Source of the DNA: Stenotrophomonas sp. UBA2124
GTDB lineage: Bacteria; Pseudomonadota; Gammaproteobacteria; Xanthomonadales; Xanthomonadaceae
DNA: 64,000 nt
Direction: 5' to 3'
NCBI GenBank assembly: GCA_002329155.1
Contig: DCXY01000029.1
Span: forward strand, 1-64,000
Below are positions 25,856-34,253 of the stretch, one piece after another. Within the stretch, counting starts at the first letter, position 1. Each line of letters starts with the position of its first letter. Made by a program: the position numbers and the translations under genes. The notes under the pieces were generated by a model that was not told the DNA's origin, made no database searches, and worked only from the letters and a program-made list of their open reading frames with translations.

Positions 25856-27265
25856 ATGAAAGCAAACAACCCTCGCCGGCACATCCGTCCGGTGGCATCG
25901 GGATTGCTGGGGCTGTTGATGCCCTTCGCACTGTCATCAACCGCGCAGACGCCCACCCAGGCCAGCCTGCCGCCGGTGACGCCCGCAGCCGCACTGCCGG
26001 TGAACCTGGAAAACGCGCCCGCACAATCGCCGACGCAGCCCATGCCCTACCGCGTGGCGCTGCGCCCGGACCAGGTGCAGCCGTTGCCGGCCGACTTCAA
26101 TGTGGCCGCGATTGAATCGCTGGCCGAGCAGCTCACCTATGGCAACCGCGTGCCGGGCATGGCAATGGCCATCGTCCAGAATGGCCGCGTGCTGTCGGCC
26201 AAGGGCTACGGCGTCACCGACATCAGCAACCCGCAGCCGGTGGACGCGCATACCGTGTTCCGTCTTGCCTCGTTGTCCAAGGCCTTCGCCGGCACCATGG
26301 CCGGCCTGCTGGTCAATGACGGCACGCTGCGTTGGGACAGCAAGGTCACCGACTATGTGCCGGGCTTCCGCCTGGCTACGCCCGAGGCCACCAGCCGCCT
26401 GACCGTGGCCGATGTGCTCAGCCACCGCGTGGGCCTGCCCTACAACGCCTACGACCGCGACGTGGAAGCCAACGCCGACTACTACACGCTGACCCAGAAG
26501 CTGGCTGCCGCACCGCTCAAGTGCGAGCCGGGTGACTGCTACGCCTATCAGAACGTGGCCTTCAGCCTGGTGGGCGATGTGGTGTTTGCTGCATCTGGCA
26601 ACTTCTATGAGCAGGCCGTCGAGAAGCGCATCCTCAAGCCGCTGGGCATGAACGACGCCAGCCTCGGCCTTGCCGGCATCCAGGCCAGCTCGCGCTGGGC
26701 ACGCCCGCATGTGCGCAGCCGCAACGGCTGGGTGTCGCTGACGCCCAAGCCCACCTACTACCGCGTGGCACCGGCGGCCGGCGTCAATGCCAGCGCCAGT
26801 GACATGGCGCAGTGGCTGCTCGCCCACACCGGCCACCGCCCCGACGTGCTGCCGGCACCGCTGCTGGCCACGCTGCATGCACCGCTGGTCAACACGCCCG
26901 GCGAGATGCGTTCGGGCTGGCGCCACCAGCGGCTGTCCTCGGCAGGTTACGCACTGGGCTGGCGCGTGTTCGATTACTCCGGCCACCAGGTGGTGTTCCA
27001 TGCCGGTGCCGTGCAGGGCTATCGCGGTCTGGTCGCGCTGCTGCCCGAGCGCGACCTTGGCATCGCCATCATGTGGAACGGCGAGAGCAGCCTGCCCAGC
27101 GGCATGATGCCCACCATTCTGGACCGCGCCATCGGCCTGCCGACCCAGCGTTGGCTGGACGTGGACACCGACTTCGGCAGCGACAACCTGATGGCCGAGG
27201 ATGCCGCACCGGCACGCGGCAAGAAGGGCGCCTCCTCCGAGCGCGCGGTGGCATCGCCGCGCTGA
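25856..27265 (+). CDS. Class C beta-lactamase-like serine hydrolase (penicillin-binding protein/esterase family)
   Basis: A 469-residue exported protein. After a signal peptide (GLLGLLMPFALSSTAQ) it has the three serine-hydrolase motifs. SLSK with the nucleophile Ser is near residue 138 (in FRLASLSKAF), YQN is near 230 (CYAYQNVAF), and HAG is near 381 in place of KTG (FHAGAVQGYRG). This pattern fits class C beta-lactamases, EstB-type esterases and D-aminopeptidases. Hydrolysis of beta-lactams should not be assumed. The C-terminal tail (residues about 430-469) is polar and extra. ATG 25856 is placed about 35 bp after a plausible promoter. Its own terminator follows. Confidence 0.85.
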   Translation: MKANNPRRHIRPVASGLLGLLMPFALSSTAQTPTQASLPPVTPAAALPVNLENAPAQSPTQPMPYRVALRPDQVQPLPADFNVAAIESLAEQLTYGNRVPGMAMAIVQNGRVLSAKGYGVTDISNPQPVDAHTVFRLASLSKAFAGTMAGLLVNDGTLRWDSKVTDYVPGFRLATPEATSRLTVADVLSHRVGLPYNAYDRDVEANADYYTLTQKLAAAPLKCEPGDCYAYQNVAFSLVGDVVFAASGNFYEQAVEKRILKPLGMNDASLGLAGIQASSRWARPHVRSRNGWVSLTPKPTYYRVAPAAGVNASASDMAQWLLAHTGHRPDVLPAPLLATLHAPLVNTPGEMRSGWRHQRLSSAGYALGWRVFDYSGHQVVFHAGAVQGYRGLVALLPERDLGIAIMWNGESSLPSGMMPTILDRAIGLPTQRWLDVDTDFGSDNLMAEDAAPARGKKGASSERAVASPR

Positions 27266-27288
27266 GGCGCGCGCATCACGAACGAAGG

Positions 27289-27320
27289 AAAGGGCGGCCA
27301 TAGGGCCGCCCTTTTTCTTT
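27289..27320 (+). terminator. Intrinsic terminator
   Basis: AAAGGGCGGCC, a 4-base loop, then GGCCGCCCTTTTTCTTT. A strong stem plus T run ends the serine hydrolase transcript just before REP array 2. Confidence 0.92.
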
Positions 27321-27351
27321 CTGGGCGCGGGCCTGGCCACGCCCTGCTTTC

Positions 27352-28092
27352 TTAGCCCGGGTAAGCGCAGCGCACCCGGGGCGGTTCGCAGCCAAAGATG
27401 GCCAGCAACTTTCCGTAAGAGCGCCACTGGCTTTGCATCAGGGTGACGGTTGGTTTCCCGGCTTCCCGGGTGCGCGTTGCTTACCCGGGCTACGGGGCCG
27501 GGTGCATTGCGGTAGTGAGCGAAGGCGGCAGTGCGCATGTTGTAGCCCGGGTAAGCAACGCGCACCCGGGGCGGTTCGCAGCCAACGATGGTCAGCAACT
27601 TTCTGTAAGCGCAACGCTGGCTTTGCATCAGGGTTTCGGTTGGGTTCTCGGCTTCCCTGGTGCGCTGCGCTTACCCGGGCTACGGGGCCGGGTGCATTGC
27701 GGTAGTGAGCGAAGGCGGCAGTGCGGATGGTGTAGCCCGGGTAAGCAACGCGCACCCGGGGCGGTCCGCAGCCAACGATGGCCGGCAACTTTCCGTAAGC
27801 GCACAGCTGGCTTTGCATCAGGGTGTCGGTTGGGTTCCCGGCTTCCCGGGTGCGCTGCGCTTACCCGGGCTACGCGGTACGCGAACGAGCGCGATGTGGG
27901 GAGGTCACAGGTTGCAGTTGTAGCCCGGGTAAGCAACGCGCACCCGGGGCGGTTCGCAACCAACCATGGCTGGCAACTTTCCGTAAGTGCAACGCTGGCT
28001 TTGCATCAGAGTGGAGGTTGGGTTCCCGGCTTCGCATCAAGGGGACGGTTGGTTTCCCGGCTTCCCGGGTGCGCTTCGCTTACCCGGGCTAC
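27352..28092. repeat. Tandem array 2 of paired GTAG-type REP elements, ~190-bp units
   Basis: Four tandem units. Plus-strand REPs are at 27352-27380 (head TTAG rather than GTAG), 27542-27570, 27732-27760 and 27920-27948. Minus-strand REPs are at 27465-27493, 27655-27683, 27845-27873 and 28064-28092. The period is 190, 190 and 188 bp. The REP core matches array 1, but the spacers are unrelated: here a block with GCAACTTTCCGTAAG and GGCTTTGCATCAGGGT recurs. The segment between the minus and the next plus REP is shared by units 1 and 2 and differs in unit 3. The array fills the gap between the 3' ends of two convergent genes. No protein gene is supported inside it. Confidence 0.85.
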
Positions 28093-28136
28093 GGGCTGCG
28101 CTTATCGGCTGCAGTGCCCGGCTGGATGGCGCGCAT

Positions 28137-28176
28137 AAAAAAACTCCCTCCCCGCTGGGCAGCCGGGGAAGGAGTT
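28137..28176 (-). terminator. Intrinsic terminator of the histone-like gene
   Basis: On the minus strand, ACTCCTTCCCCGGCTG pairs with CAGCGGGGAGGGAGT (one bulge or mismatch), followed by TTTTTTT. Confidence 0.9.
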
Positions 28177-28200
28177 TCAGGTGTTGCTATCGCGCGTTGA

Positions 28201-28731
28201 TCAGATCAGCGGCGCCGGGGTTGCCGGCAGCGCGACCGGAGCGGCCTTCTTCTTGCGAGCGGCCGGCTTCTTCTTGGCAGCAACCTTCTTGGCGGCCGGC
28301 TTCTTGGCAGCGGCCTTCTTGGCAGTCTTCTTCACTGCCTTCTTGGCGGTAGCCTTCTTGGCAACCTTCTTGACCGCCTTCTTCTTCACGGCCTTCTTGG
28401 CAGCTGCCTTCTTGGCAACCTTCTTGACGGCCTTCTTTACGGCCTTCTTGGCAGTTGCCTTCTTGGCAACCTTCTTGGCGGCCTTCTTCACGGTCTTCTT
28501 GGCAGCCGCCTTCTTCGCGGTCTTCTTCACTGCCTTCTTGGCAGTTGCCTTCTTTGCGACCTTCTTCGCTGCCTTCTTCATGGTCTTCTTGGCAGCAGCC
28601 TTCTTTGCAACCTTCTTCACCGCCTTCTTGGCGGTTGCCTTCTTGGCAACCTTCTTCACGGCGGCTTTCTTGGCGACCTTCTTCACCGCCTTTTTGGCGG
28701 CCGGCTTCTTAGCAGCTTTCTTCGTGGCCAT
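28201..28731 (-). CDS. Lys/Ala-repeat histone H1-like DNA-binding protein
   Basis: A 176-residue, extremely basic, low-complexity protein. After MATKKAAKKPAAKK it consists of repeated pentapeptide-like blocks KKAVKKVAKKAAAKK with small changes, and ends in APVALPATPAPLI. The composition is almost only Lys and Ala, plus Val and a few Thr and Pro. This resembles eukaryotic H1 C-terminal tails and bacterial AlgP/AlgR3 or HctB-type proteins, which bind DNA and shape the nucleoid or regulate genes. There is no globular domain. GAGGAG precedes the ATG at good spacing. The DNA repeats make this locus prone to length change between strains. The opposite-strand frame rich in Phe, Leu and Ala is an artefact. 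Confidence 0.85.
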   Translation of the reverse strand: MATKKAAKKPAAKKAVKKVAKKAAVKKVAKKATAKKAVKKVAKKAAAKKTMKKAAKKVAKKATAKKAVKKTAKKAAAKKTVKKAAKKVAKKATAKKAVKKAVKKVAKKAAAKKAVKKKAVKKVAKKATAKKAVKKTAKKAAAKKPAAKKVAAKKKPAARKKKAAPVALPATPAPLI

Positions 28732-29495
28732 GGGATGGCTCCTCGTCAGTGATCTATGGAATTGAAATGCCCAGTTGAAGCAAATCCGCGGTGGACAGCG
28801 GAGGACCGGCGACGCGTCATGCGCGTCGTGACGGATACAGAAACACCCGCAACGATTCGCGCCACGGGTGCCATGTCTTGTTCGGGGGGTGTTTCGCGGA
28901 AGGAAGCGGTGCCTGCTCCACCATCAAGGAAATCCTGGCGGACGTACACGTTGTGCTTCGCGTCTGAATGTTGATCCGGCTCACTCGCTTCCGCAGGAAA
29001 GGTCTGCTGGGCGAAACCTAATCACGGTTTTTTTTACTGTCAACTATCTTTTGAAAAAAATTTACCGGCCGGCAACCCGGCGGCGGCGGGCAAGTACATG
29101 CCCGGGCACGTCACAAGCGTGGCGACGAAGACGCTCTTGGCCATGCACTGCAAAAGCGAATGTAGAAAAACATCGGTAAAACCGCACTATTTGTTCGCGG
29201 CATGCAAGCGCGGGCATGCAACGACGCGTGCGCGTGCGTCACCGGCAACACGCTTCCAGGCTGCCGCAACAAGCGTTGCCGACACCCAAAAAAAATTCAG
29301 CCGACGGTGATGCTTTGTTCAGTGCAATGGTCAATTTGCGCAGAATTTTTTCCGCGGCACGCCAGCCCGATGACCGTGCCGAACTACCTTGTCGGCATGC
29401 ATGCGCGCCTTCGGTTGCACCCGCAGATGCATCCGGCGACCGTCATGGCCAGGCCGACACCGCGCATGTTCCTCACGCCCCGCTGACATCGGCGC
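28732..29495. other. Gene-free stretch upstream of the histone-like gene
   Basis: About 760 bp with no convincing protein gene. The small open frames are short, overlap and lack Shine-Dalgarno sequences. It holds a good minus-strand promoter at 29015-29043, a short AT-rich patch (about 29020-29065, runs of T and A) and several GCATGC words (29200-29220, 29395-29405). I recognise no tRNA, known sRNA or riboswitch. Part of it would be the ~275-nt leader of the histone-like gene. Confidence 0.5.
29015..29043 (-). promoter_or_regulatory. Likely promoter of the histone-like gene
   Basis: On the minus strand a perfect -35 TTGACA (29043-29038), an exact 17-bp spacer and -10 TAGGTT (29020-29015). 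The predicted start near 29008 would leave an unusually long leader of about 275 nt before ATG 28731. Confidence 0.5.
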
Positions 29496-29527
29496 AAACA
29501 AAAACGGCCGCCTTGCGGCGGCCGTTT
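29496..29527 (-). terminator. Intrinsic terminator of gcvTH
   Basis: AAACGGCCGCC and GGCGGCCGTTT form an 11-bp perfect stem with a 4-base loop. On the minus strand it is followed by TTGTTTG. It sits 19 bp past the gcvH stop. Confidence 0.85.
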
Positions 29528-29546
29528 CCGGTGCGGTGGAAAGGAC

Positions 29547-29942
29547 TCAGTGGTCCTCGTTCTCCAGCAGCTCGGCGTAGTCGTCCGGGCCGAGCAGTTC
29601 GTTCAACTGTTCCGGCTCGGACAGCTCGACAACAAACAGCCAGCCGTCGCCGTAAGCATCTTCATTGATGGTCTCGGGCTTGTCGGCCAGGGCTTCGTTG
29701 ACCTCGACCACGGTGCCGGACACCGGGCTGTAGACGTCGGACGCGGCCTTCACCGATTCAACCACCGCAACGCCGGTACCGGCCTGCACGGTGTCGCCGA
29801 CAGCCGGCAGTTCGACGTAGACCAGGTCACCCAGCAAGCCTTGGGCGTGGTCGGAAATGCCGACGGTGACGCGGCCATTGCCTTCGGTACGGGCCCACTC
29901 GTGGGACTTGAGGAATTTGAGGTCGCCTGGGATTTCGCTCAT
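29547..29942 (-). CDS. gcvH: Glycine cleavage system H protein
   Basis: A 131-residue lipoyl carrier that shuttles the methylamine group between the P, T and L proteins. The lipoylation Lys is K65 in VVESVKAASDVYSPVSG. KFLKSHEWARTEG near the N-terminus and GDGWLFVVELSEPEQLNELL near the C-terminus are family-typical. The length is normal. ATG 29942 gives MSEIPGDLKF and avoids an upstream extension that runs into the gcvT spacer. It lies 88 bp after gcvT on the same strand. gcvP is not in the window. Confidence 0.97.
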   Translation of the reverse strand: MSEIPGDLKFLKSHEWARTEGNGRVTVGISDHAQGLLGDLVYVELPAVGDTVQAGTGVAVVESVKAASDVYSPVSGTVVEVNEALADKPETINEDAYGDGWLFVVELSEPEQLNELLGPDDYAELLENEDH

Positions 29943-30030
29943 GGAAAAGCTCCGGGGAAAAGCGTGGTCGGGAAGAAACGTTAGTTTAACGGACCGGGCG
30001 CGGCACAACCGCCGCCCCGGCCATGGGAAC

Positions 30031-31137
30031 TCACAGGTTGATGCCGGCCTGCGGCTGGCCGTCACGCACGAACGGGAACTTCACGATCCGCACCGGCACT
30101 TCCTTGCCGCGGATGTCCACGCGCACATCGCCCGGCGCACCGGCCGGCACGCGCGCGAATGCGATGGCCTTGCCCAGGGTGGGCGAGAAGGTGCCGGAGA
30201 GGATCTCGCCTTCGCCATTGGCGGTGAGCACCTTCTGGCCATGACGCAGCACGCCCTTCTCGTCCATCACCAGGCCGATCATCTGCCGCGCGTTGCCAGC
30301 GGCCTTCTGCGCGTCGAGCACCGGGCGGCCGATGAAGTCACGGCCTTCGTCCAGGCTGACGGTCCATGCCAGCGCCGCCTCGAACGGGCTGACGGCTTCG
30401 TCCATGTCCTGGCCGTAGAGATTCATGCCGGCTTCCAGGCGCAGCGTGTCGCGCGCACCCAGGCCCGCCGGCTTCACGCCTGCGTCCAGCAGCGCGTTCC
30501 AGAACGCGACCACCTCGGTCTGCGGCAGCAGCACTTCGTAGCCGTCCTCGCCGGTGTAACCGGTGCGGGCGACGAACAGCGGCACGCCGCTGGCGGAGCT
30601 GACTTCCAGCGCGGCGAAGCGGCCCAGCTTGTCCAGTGCGGCGCGGTCGCCTTCGGCCACCAGGCCGGCAACCAGCGCGCGTGCCTGCGGGCCCTGCACG
30701 GCGACGATGGCCAGGTCTTCGCGCTCGATCACCTCCACGTCGAAGGCGGCGGCGTGCTGGCGGATCCACGCCAGGTCCTTTTCGCGGGTGGAAGCGTTGA
30801 CCACCATGCGGAAGAAGTCATCACCCAGGAAGTAGACGATGAGGTCGTCGATCACGCCGCCCTGCGGGTTGAGCATGCACGAGTACAGCGCCTTGCCGGT
30901 GACCTTGAGCTTGTCGATGGAGTTGGCCAGCAGGTGGCGCAGGAACTCGCGGGTGCGCGCACCCTTCAGGTCGACCACGGTCATGTGGCTGACGTCGAAC
31001 ATGCCGGCGGCCTGGCGCACCAGGTGGTGCTCGTCGATCTGCGAGCCGTAGTGGATGGGCATGTCCCAGCCGCCGAAATCGACCATCTTGGCGCCGAGCG
31101 AGCGGTGGGTGTCGTTGAGCTGGGTCTTCTGGGTCAT
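30031..31137 (-). CDS. gcvT: Glycine cleavage system T protein (aminomethyltransferase)
   Basis: A 368-residue folate-dependent enzyme that releases ammonia from the H-protein-bound intermediate and passes the C1 unit to tetrahydrofolate. Signatures are LGAKMVDFGGWDMPIHYG, AGMFDVSHM, the RTGYTGEDGYE motif and LGARDTLRLEAGMNLYGQDMD (folate pocket). The length is as for family members. ATG 31137 is preferred, with GTGGA 7-11 bp upstream. The in-frame ATG at 31143 is too close to it. A good -10 (GATAAT on the minus strand, 31165-31170) lies upstream without a clear -35. First gene of gcvT-gcvH. Confidence 0.96.
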   Translation of the reverse strand: MTQKTQLNDTHRSLGAKMVDFGGWDMPIHYGSQIDEHHLVRQAAGMFDVSHMTVVDLKGARTREFLRHLLANSIDKLKVTGKALYSCMLNPQGGVIDDLIVYFLGDDFFRMVVNASTREKDLAWIRQHAAAFDVEVIEREDLAIVAVQGPQARALVAGLVAEGDRAALDKLGRFAALEVSSASGVPLFVARTGYTGEDGYEVLLPQTEVVAFWNALLDAGVKPAGLGARDTLRLEAGMNLYGQDMDEAVSPFEAALAWTVSLDEGRDFIGRPVLDAQKAAGNARQMIGLVMDEKGVLRHGQKVLTANGEGEILSGTFSPTLGKAIAFARVPAGAPGDVRVDIRGKEVPVRIVKFPFVRDGQPQAGINL

Positions 31138-31226
31138 GGCCATTCCACAGGAAAAAGGTGGGCCATTATCCCAGATGGTCACAGGCAAAACCTGCGGCAC
31201 CGCCACACGGCGGTGCCGCAGCCGGT

Positions 31227-31658
31227 TCAGGCTTGCTGGACCTTGAGTGTCATCCCATCCACCGCCACCACACGCACGCGGCTGCCGACGGGGCTGTCCG
31301 GGCCGGCGACCACCCACAGTGCATCGTCCACCTTGGCCCGCCCGCTGCCATCGACGATGGCCTGTTCCAGCGTGACCACGCGGCCGATCATCTGCTCGGC
31401 GCGGCGGTTGAGCAGCGGCTGGTCACTCTGCCGTGCGCGCTTGCGGAACCAGGTGCGGTAGACCTGGATCGACACGAAGCTGAGCACCACGAACAGGATG
31501 ACCTGCAGCAGCACGCTCATGCCGTCGATGGCCCACACCAGCAGGAACACCACTGCCGCTGCAATGCCCATCCACAGCATGAATGCGCCGGGTGCGAGCG
31601 CCTCGGCGGCGAACAGCGCCACCGCCAGCGCCGCCCATGTCACCACTTCCCAGCGCAT
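31227..31658 (-). CDS. NfeD-family membrane protein
   Basis: A 143-residue protein. Its N-terminal half has about three hydrophobic helices (VVTWAALAVALFAAEA, FMLWMGIAAAVVFLLVW, LLQVILFVVLSFVSIQVY). The C-terminal half is a small OB-fold domain (MIGRVVTLEQAIVDGSGRAK, then GSRVRVVAVDG). Short NfeD proteins pair with SPFH/stomatin proteins in membrane quality control. The SPFH gene lies directly upstream with a 3-bp gap, so the pair is almost certainly one operon. Confidence 0.9.
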   Translation of the reverse strand: MRWEVVTWAALAVALFAAEALAPGAFMLWMGIAAAVVFLLVWAIDGMSVLLQVILFVVLSFVSIQVYRTWFRKRARQSDQPLLNRRAEQMIGRVVTLEQAIVDGSGRAKVDDALWVVAGPDSPVGSRVRVVAVDGMTLKVQQA

Positions 31659-31661
31659 GGC

Positions 31662-32633
31662 TCAGCGCCCCAGCGGCGGCGGGTTGCCGCGCGGCGGTGC
31701 CTGCCTGCTTGCGTCCTGCTTGCTGAAGGCTTCCTTGGCCAGCTCGGCAACGCCGGCGATGGAGCTGATCACGCCGGTGGCTTCCATCGGCATCAGCACC
31801 AGCTTCTGGTTGGGCGAATTGGCCAGCTCACTGAAGGCCTCGACATACTTCTGCGCGATGAAGTAGTTGATGGCCTGCACGTTGCCGTTGGCGATGGCGT
31901 CGGACACCATCGCCGTCGCCTTGGCTTCGGCCTCGGCCGAACGCTCGCGCGCTTCGGCGTCGCGGAAGGCGGCTTCCTTGCGGCCTTCGGCCTCCAGCAC
32001 CGCGGCCTGCTTCATGCCCTCGGCACGCAGGATTTCCGACTGGCGGATACCCTCGGCCTCCAGCACCGCGGCGCGCTTGTTCTGCTCGGCCATCTTCTGC
32101 TGCTGCATGGACTGCACCAGGTTGTTTGGCGGCTGGATGTCCTTGATCTCGATGCGGGTGACCTTCACGCCCCACGGGTTGGTGGCGTGGTCCACCACGT
32201 TGAGCAGCTTGGCGTTGATGGTCTCGCGCTGGCTCAGCGATTCGTCCAGGTCCATCGAGCCGATCACGGTGCGGATGTTGGTCTGCACCAGGGCGATCAT
32301 CGCCACTTCCAGATTGGCGACCTCATAGGCGGCCTTGGCCGCGTCCAGCACCTGGAAGAACACCACGCCGTCCACCCGCACCACGGCGTTGTCCTTGGTG
32401 ATGACGTCCTGGCTGGGCACGTCCAGCACCTGCTCCATCATGTTCACCTTGCGGCCGACGCCGTAGACGATGGGAATGAGGAAGTGCAGGCCGGGCGACA
32501 TGGTGTGGGTGTACTTGCCGAAGCGCTCCACCGTCCACTCGTAGCCCTGCGGCACCATCCGCACCGTCTTGAACAACACGATGATGCCGGCCACCACCAC
32601 GACCAGCGCCAATACCCCTGCTCCACCACCCAT
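31662..32633 (-). CDS. SPFH/Band 7 (stomatin/QmcA-like) membrane protein
   Basis: A 323-residue protein with an N-terminal membrane helix (VLALVVVVAGIIVLFKTV) and an SPFH domain (QGYEWTVERFGKYTHTMSPG, then EVANLEVAMIALVQTNIR). A long Ala/Glu/Arg-rich coiled coil follows (about 190-270, blocks EAEGIRQSEILRAEG and EAEGRKEAAFRDAEAR). The C-terminus is Pro-rich. Such proteins form large ring or cage assemblies at the inner membrane and scaffold proteases such as FtsH. It is paired with the NfeD gene just downstream. Confidence 0.92.
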   Translation of the reverse strand: MGGGAGVLALVVVVAGIIVLFKTVRMVPQGYEWTVERFGKYTHTMSPGLHFLIPIVYGVGRKVNMMEQVLDVPSQDVITKDNAVVRVDGVVFFQVLDAAKAAYEVANLEVAMIALVQTNIRTVIGSMDLDESLSQRETINAKLLNVVDHATNPWGVKVTRIEIKDIQPPNNLVQSMQQQKMAEQNKRAAVLEAEGIRQSEILRAEGMKQAAVLEAEGRKEAAFRDAEARERSAEAEAKATAMVSDAIANGNVQAINYFIAQKYVEAFSELANSPNQKLVLMPMEATGVISSIAGVAELAKEAFSKQDASRQAPPRGNPPPLGR

Positions 32634-32684
32634 CGCACCGCTCCTTGTGTTGTTGTTGAACCGAGTATAGCCAGCCGCGCGTGG

Positions 32685-32987
32685 CTACAGCGGCACGCGC
32701 CCGCGCAGGATGTCCACGAACATCACCCAGTCGCCGGCAAATGAATACAGCGGGTGGCGGAACGTGGCCGGGCGGTTCTTCTCGAAGAAGAAATGGCCCA
32801 CCCAGGCAAAGCCATAGCCGCACAGCAGCGCCGCCCACAGCCAGCGCCACTGCTGCTGCCACAACGCCAGCGCCACGCAGGCCAGCACGCCCCAGCTGCC
32901 GATGAAGTGCAGCCGGCGGCACACCGGGTTGCGGTGCTCCTGCAGGTAGTACGGGTAGAACTGGCGGAAACTGCTGAAGCGCGACAT
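32685..32987 (-). CDS. DUF962/Mpo1-like small membrane protein
   Basis: A 100-residue protein. The family's conserved polar residues sit between helices: FYPYYLQEHRNPVCRRLHFIG at 10-30 and HFFFEKNRPATFRHPLYS with DWVMF near 85. Relatives include yeast Mpo1, an Fe-dependent dioxygenase of fatty-acid alpha-oxidation. Conserved His residues (His near 18, 27, 65 and 78) support a metal site. Activity in this organism is inference. It lies upstream of the SPFH gene on the same strand (51-bp gap). Confidence 0.85.
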   Translation of the reverse strand: MSRFSSFRQFYPYYLQEHRNPVCRRLHFIGSWGVLACVALALWQQQWRWLWAALLCGYGFAWVGHFFFEKNRPATFRHPLYSFAGDWVMFVDILRGRVPL

Positions 32988-33040
32988 GGCCTTCCCCTCC
33001 GGCGCACTGGCTCACCCTGCCTGCGGGCAGGATAGCCGCT

Positions 33041-33367
33041 TCACTCCACCCGTGGCGCGAACATGATCACGGCCATGCCGAGCAGGCACAGACCGCCGCC
33101 AAGCAGGTCCCAGCGGGTGGGCTTGACCGCATCCACCAGCCACAGCCACAACAGCGCCACGCAGACATAGACGCCGCCATAGGCCGCATAGACGCGGCCA
33201 CTGGCGGTGGGGTGCAGGGTGAGCAGCCATGCGAACAGCGCCAGGCTGGCCGCGGCCGGCACCAGCAGCCACGGGCTGCCCTGCTTGCGCAGCCACAGCC
33301 ATGGCAGGTAGCAGCCGATGATCTCGGCCAGCGCGGTGAGCAGGAACAGGGCGGTGGTCTTGATCAC
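33041..33367 (-). CDS. ynfA: YnfA-family (UPF0060) membrane protein
   Basis: A 108-residue, four-helix membrane protein of the small-multidrug-resistance-like YnfA family. Signature stretches are TALAEIIGCYLPWLWLRKQG, LTLHPTASGRVYAAYGGVYV and a final hydrophobic helix. GTG 33367 gives exactly the family length and the VIKTT start. Its first bases overlap the mazG stop as GTGA, so it is translationally coupled to mazG. The natural substrate is unknown. Confidence 0.9.
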   Translation of the reverse strand: MIKTTALFLLTALAEIIGCYLPWLWLRKQGSPWLLVPAAASLALFAWLLTLHPTASGRVYAAYGGVYVCVALLWLWLVDAVKPTRWDLLGGGLCLLGMAVIMFAPRVE

Positions 33368-34179
33368 GCGCCACCCTTCTCCTGCTGCTTCACGGCCTGC
33401 CAAAGGGCTTCCTGCTGGTCCAGATCCAGGCCGTCCATGCTGCCGCCCTGGGCCTGTGCAAGCGCCTCCATGGCGCGGAAGCGCCGCTCGAACTTGTGGT
33501 TGGCCAGGCGCAGCGCGCTGCCCACGTCCACCTTGGCGTGACGGGCAAGGTTGGCGCAGACGAACAGCACGTCACCGATTTCTTCCTGCAGGCGTGCCTG
33601 GCGATCCTCGCCGGGGGCGGCGGCCAGTTCGGCCTGCACTTCGTCCACCTCCTCGCGCAGCTTGTCGAGCACGGGCGTGGCGTCGGGCCAGTCGAAGCCG
33701 GTGCGGGCAGCGCGCGCCTGCAGCTTGGTGGCGCGCTGCCACTCCGGCAGGCCGCGCGAGATGCCCGCCAGCGCGGAGCTGTCCTGCTCGCCCTTGGCGG
33801 CGCGCTCGGCGCGCTTGATGGCCTCCCAGTTGGCGCTGACATCGGCGGCGCCGTCCACTGCGGTGTCGGCAAAGATGTGCGGATGGCGGCGGATCATCTT
33901 GCCGCTGATGGAAGCGACCACGTCACCGAAATCGAATGCGCCCTGCTCGCTGGCCATCTGCGCATGGAACACCACCTGCAGCAGCAGGTCGCCCAGTTCG
34001 TCCTTCAGGTCGGCCAGATCGTTGCGATCGATGGCATCGGCCACTTCATAGGCTTCTTCCACCGTGTAGGGCGCGATGCTGGCGAAATCCTGCTGCAGGT
34101 CCCAGGGGCAGCCGTGCTGCGGGTCGCGCAGGCGCGCCATGATGTTCAACAGCGACTGGATATCGTTCAACTCGGACAT
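33364..34179 (-). CDS. mazG: Nucleoside triphosphate pyrophosphohydrolase MazG
   Basis: A 271-residue enzyme with two MazG domains that hydrolyses NTPs to NMP and PPi, a house-cleaning and stringent-response modulating role. The metal-binding motifs are YTVEEAYEVADAI with DELGDLLLQVVFH (N-terminal domain) and LREEVDEVQAEL with EEIGDVLFV (C-terminal domain). GCPWDLQQDF near residue 24 is typical of the family. ATG 34179 is preceded by AGGCAGG. It lies in the nudE-cysQ-mazG-ynfA group and overlaps ynfA by 4 bp. Confidence 0.96.
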   Translation of the reverse strand: MSELNDIQSLLNIMARLRDPQHGCPWDLQQDFASIAPYTVEEAYEVADAIDRNDLADLKDELGDLLLQVVFHAQMASEQGAFDFGDVVASISGKMIRRHPHIFADTAVDGAADVSANWEAIKRAERAAKGEQDSSALAGISRGLPEWQRATKLQARAARTGFDWPDATPVLDKLREEVDEVQAELAAAPGEDRQARLQEEIGDVLFVCANLARHAKVDVGSALRLANHKFERRFRAMEALAQAQGGSMDGLDLDQQEALWQAVKQQEKGGA

Positions 34180-34253
34180 GCCTGCCTGACCTTTTACAGA
34201 TGTGCCGCCCGGGCGGCGGTTGCCTTGCTGCCTGCACAGGGCAGGCACCGGCC

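Noticed and set aside
25856..27265. Calling the serine hydrolase an AmpC-type resistance enzyme
   Set aside because: The third motif is HAG rather than KTG and the family is broad. There is no ampR neighbour.
27201..28200. Several frames of 80-231 codons in array 2
   Set aside because: They translate REPs and spacers, carry repeated words such as ARVSNAHPG, and overlap one another in several frames.
28181..28765. 194-codon plus-strand frame rich in Phe, Leu and Ala
   Set aside because: Reverse reading of the Lys/Ala repeat gene. It resembles a membrane protein only because AAG/GCC codons read backwards as CTT/GGC.
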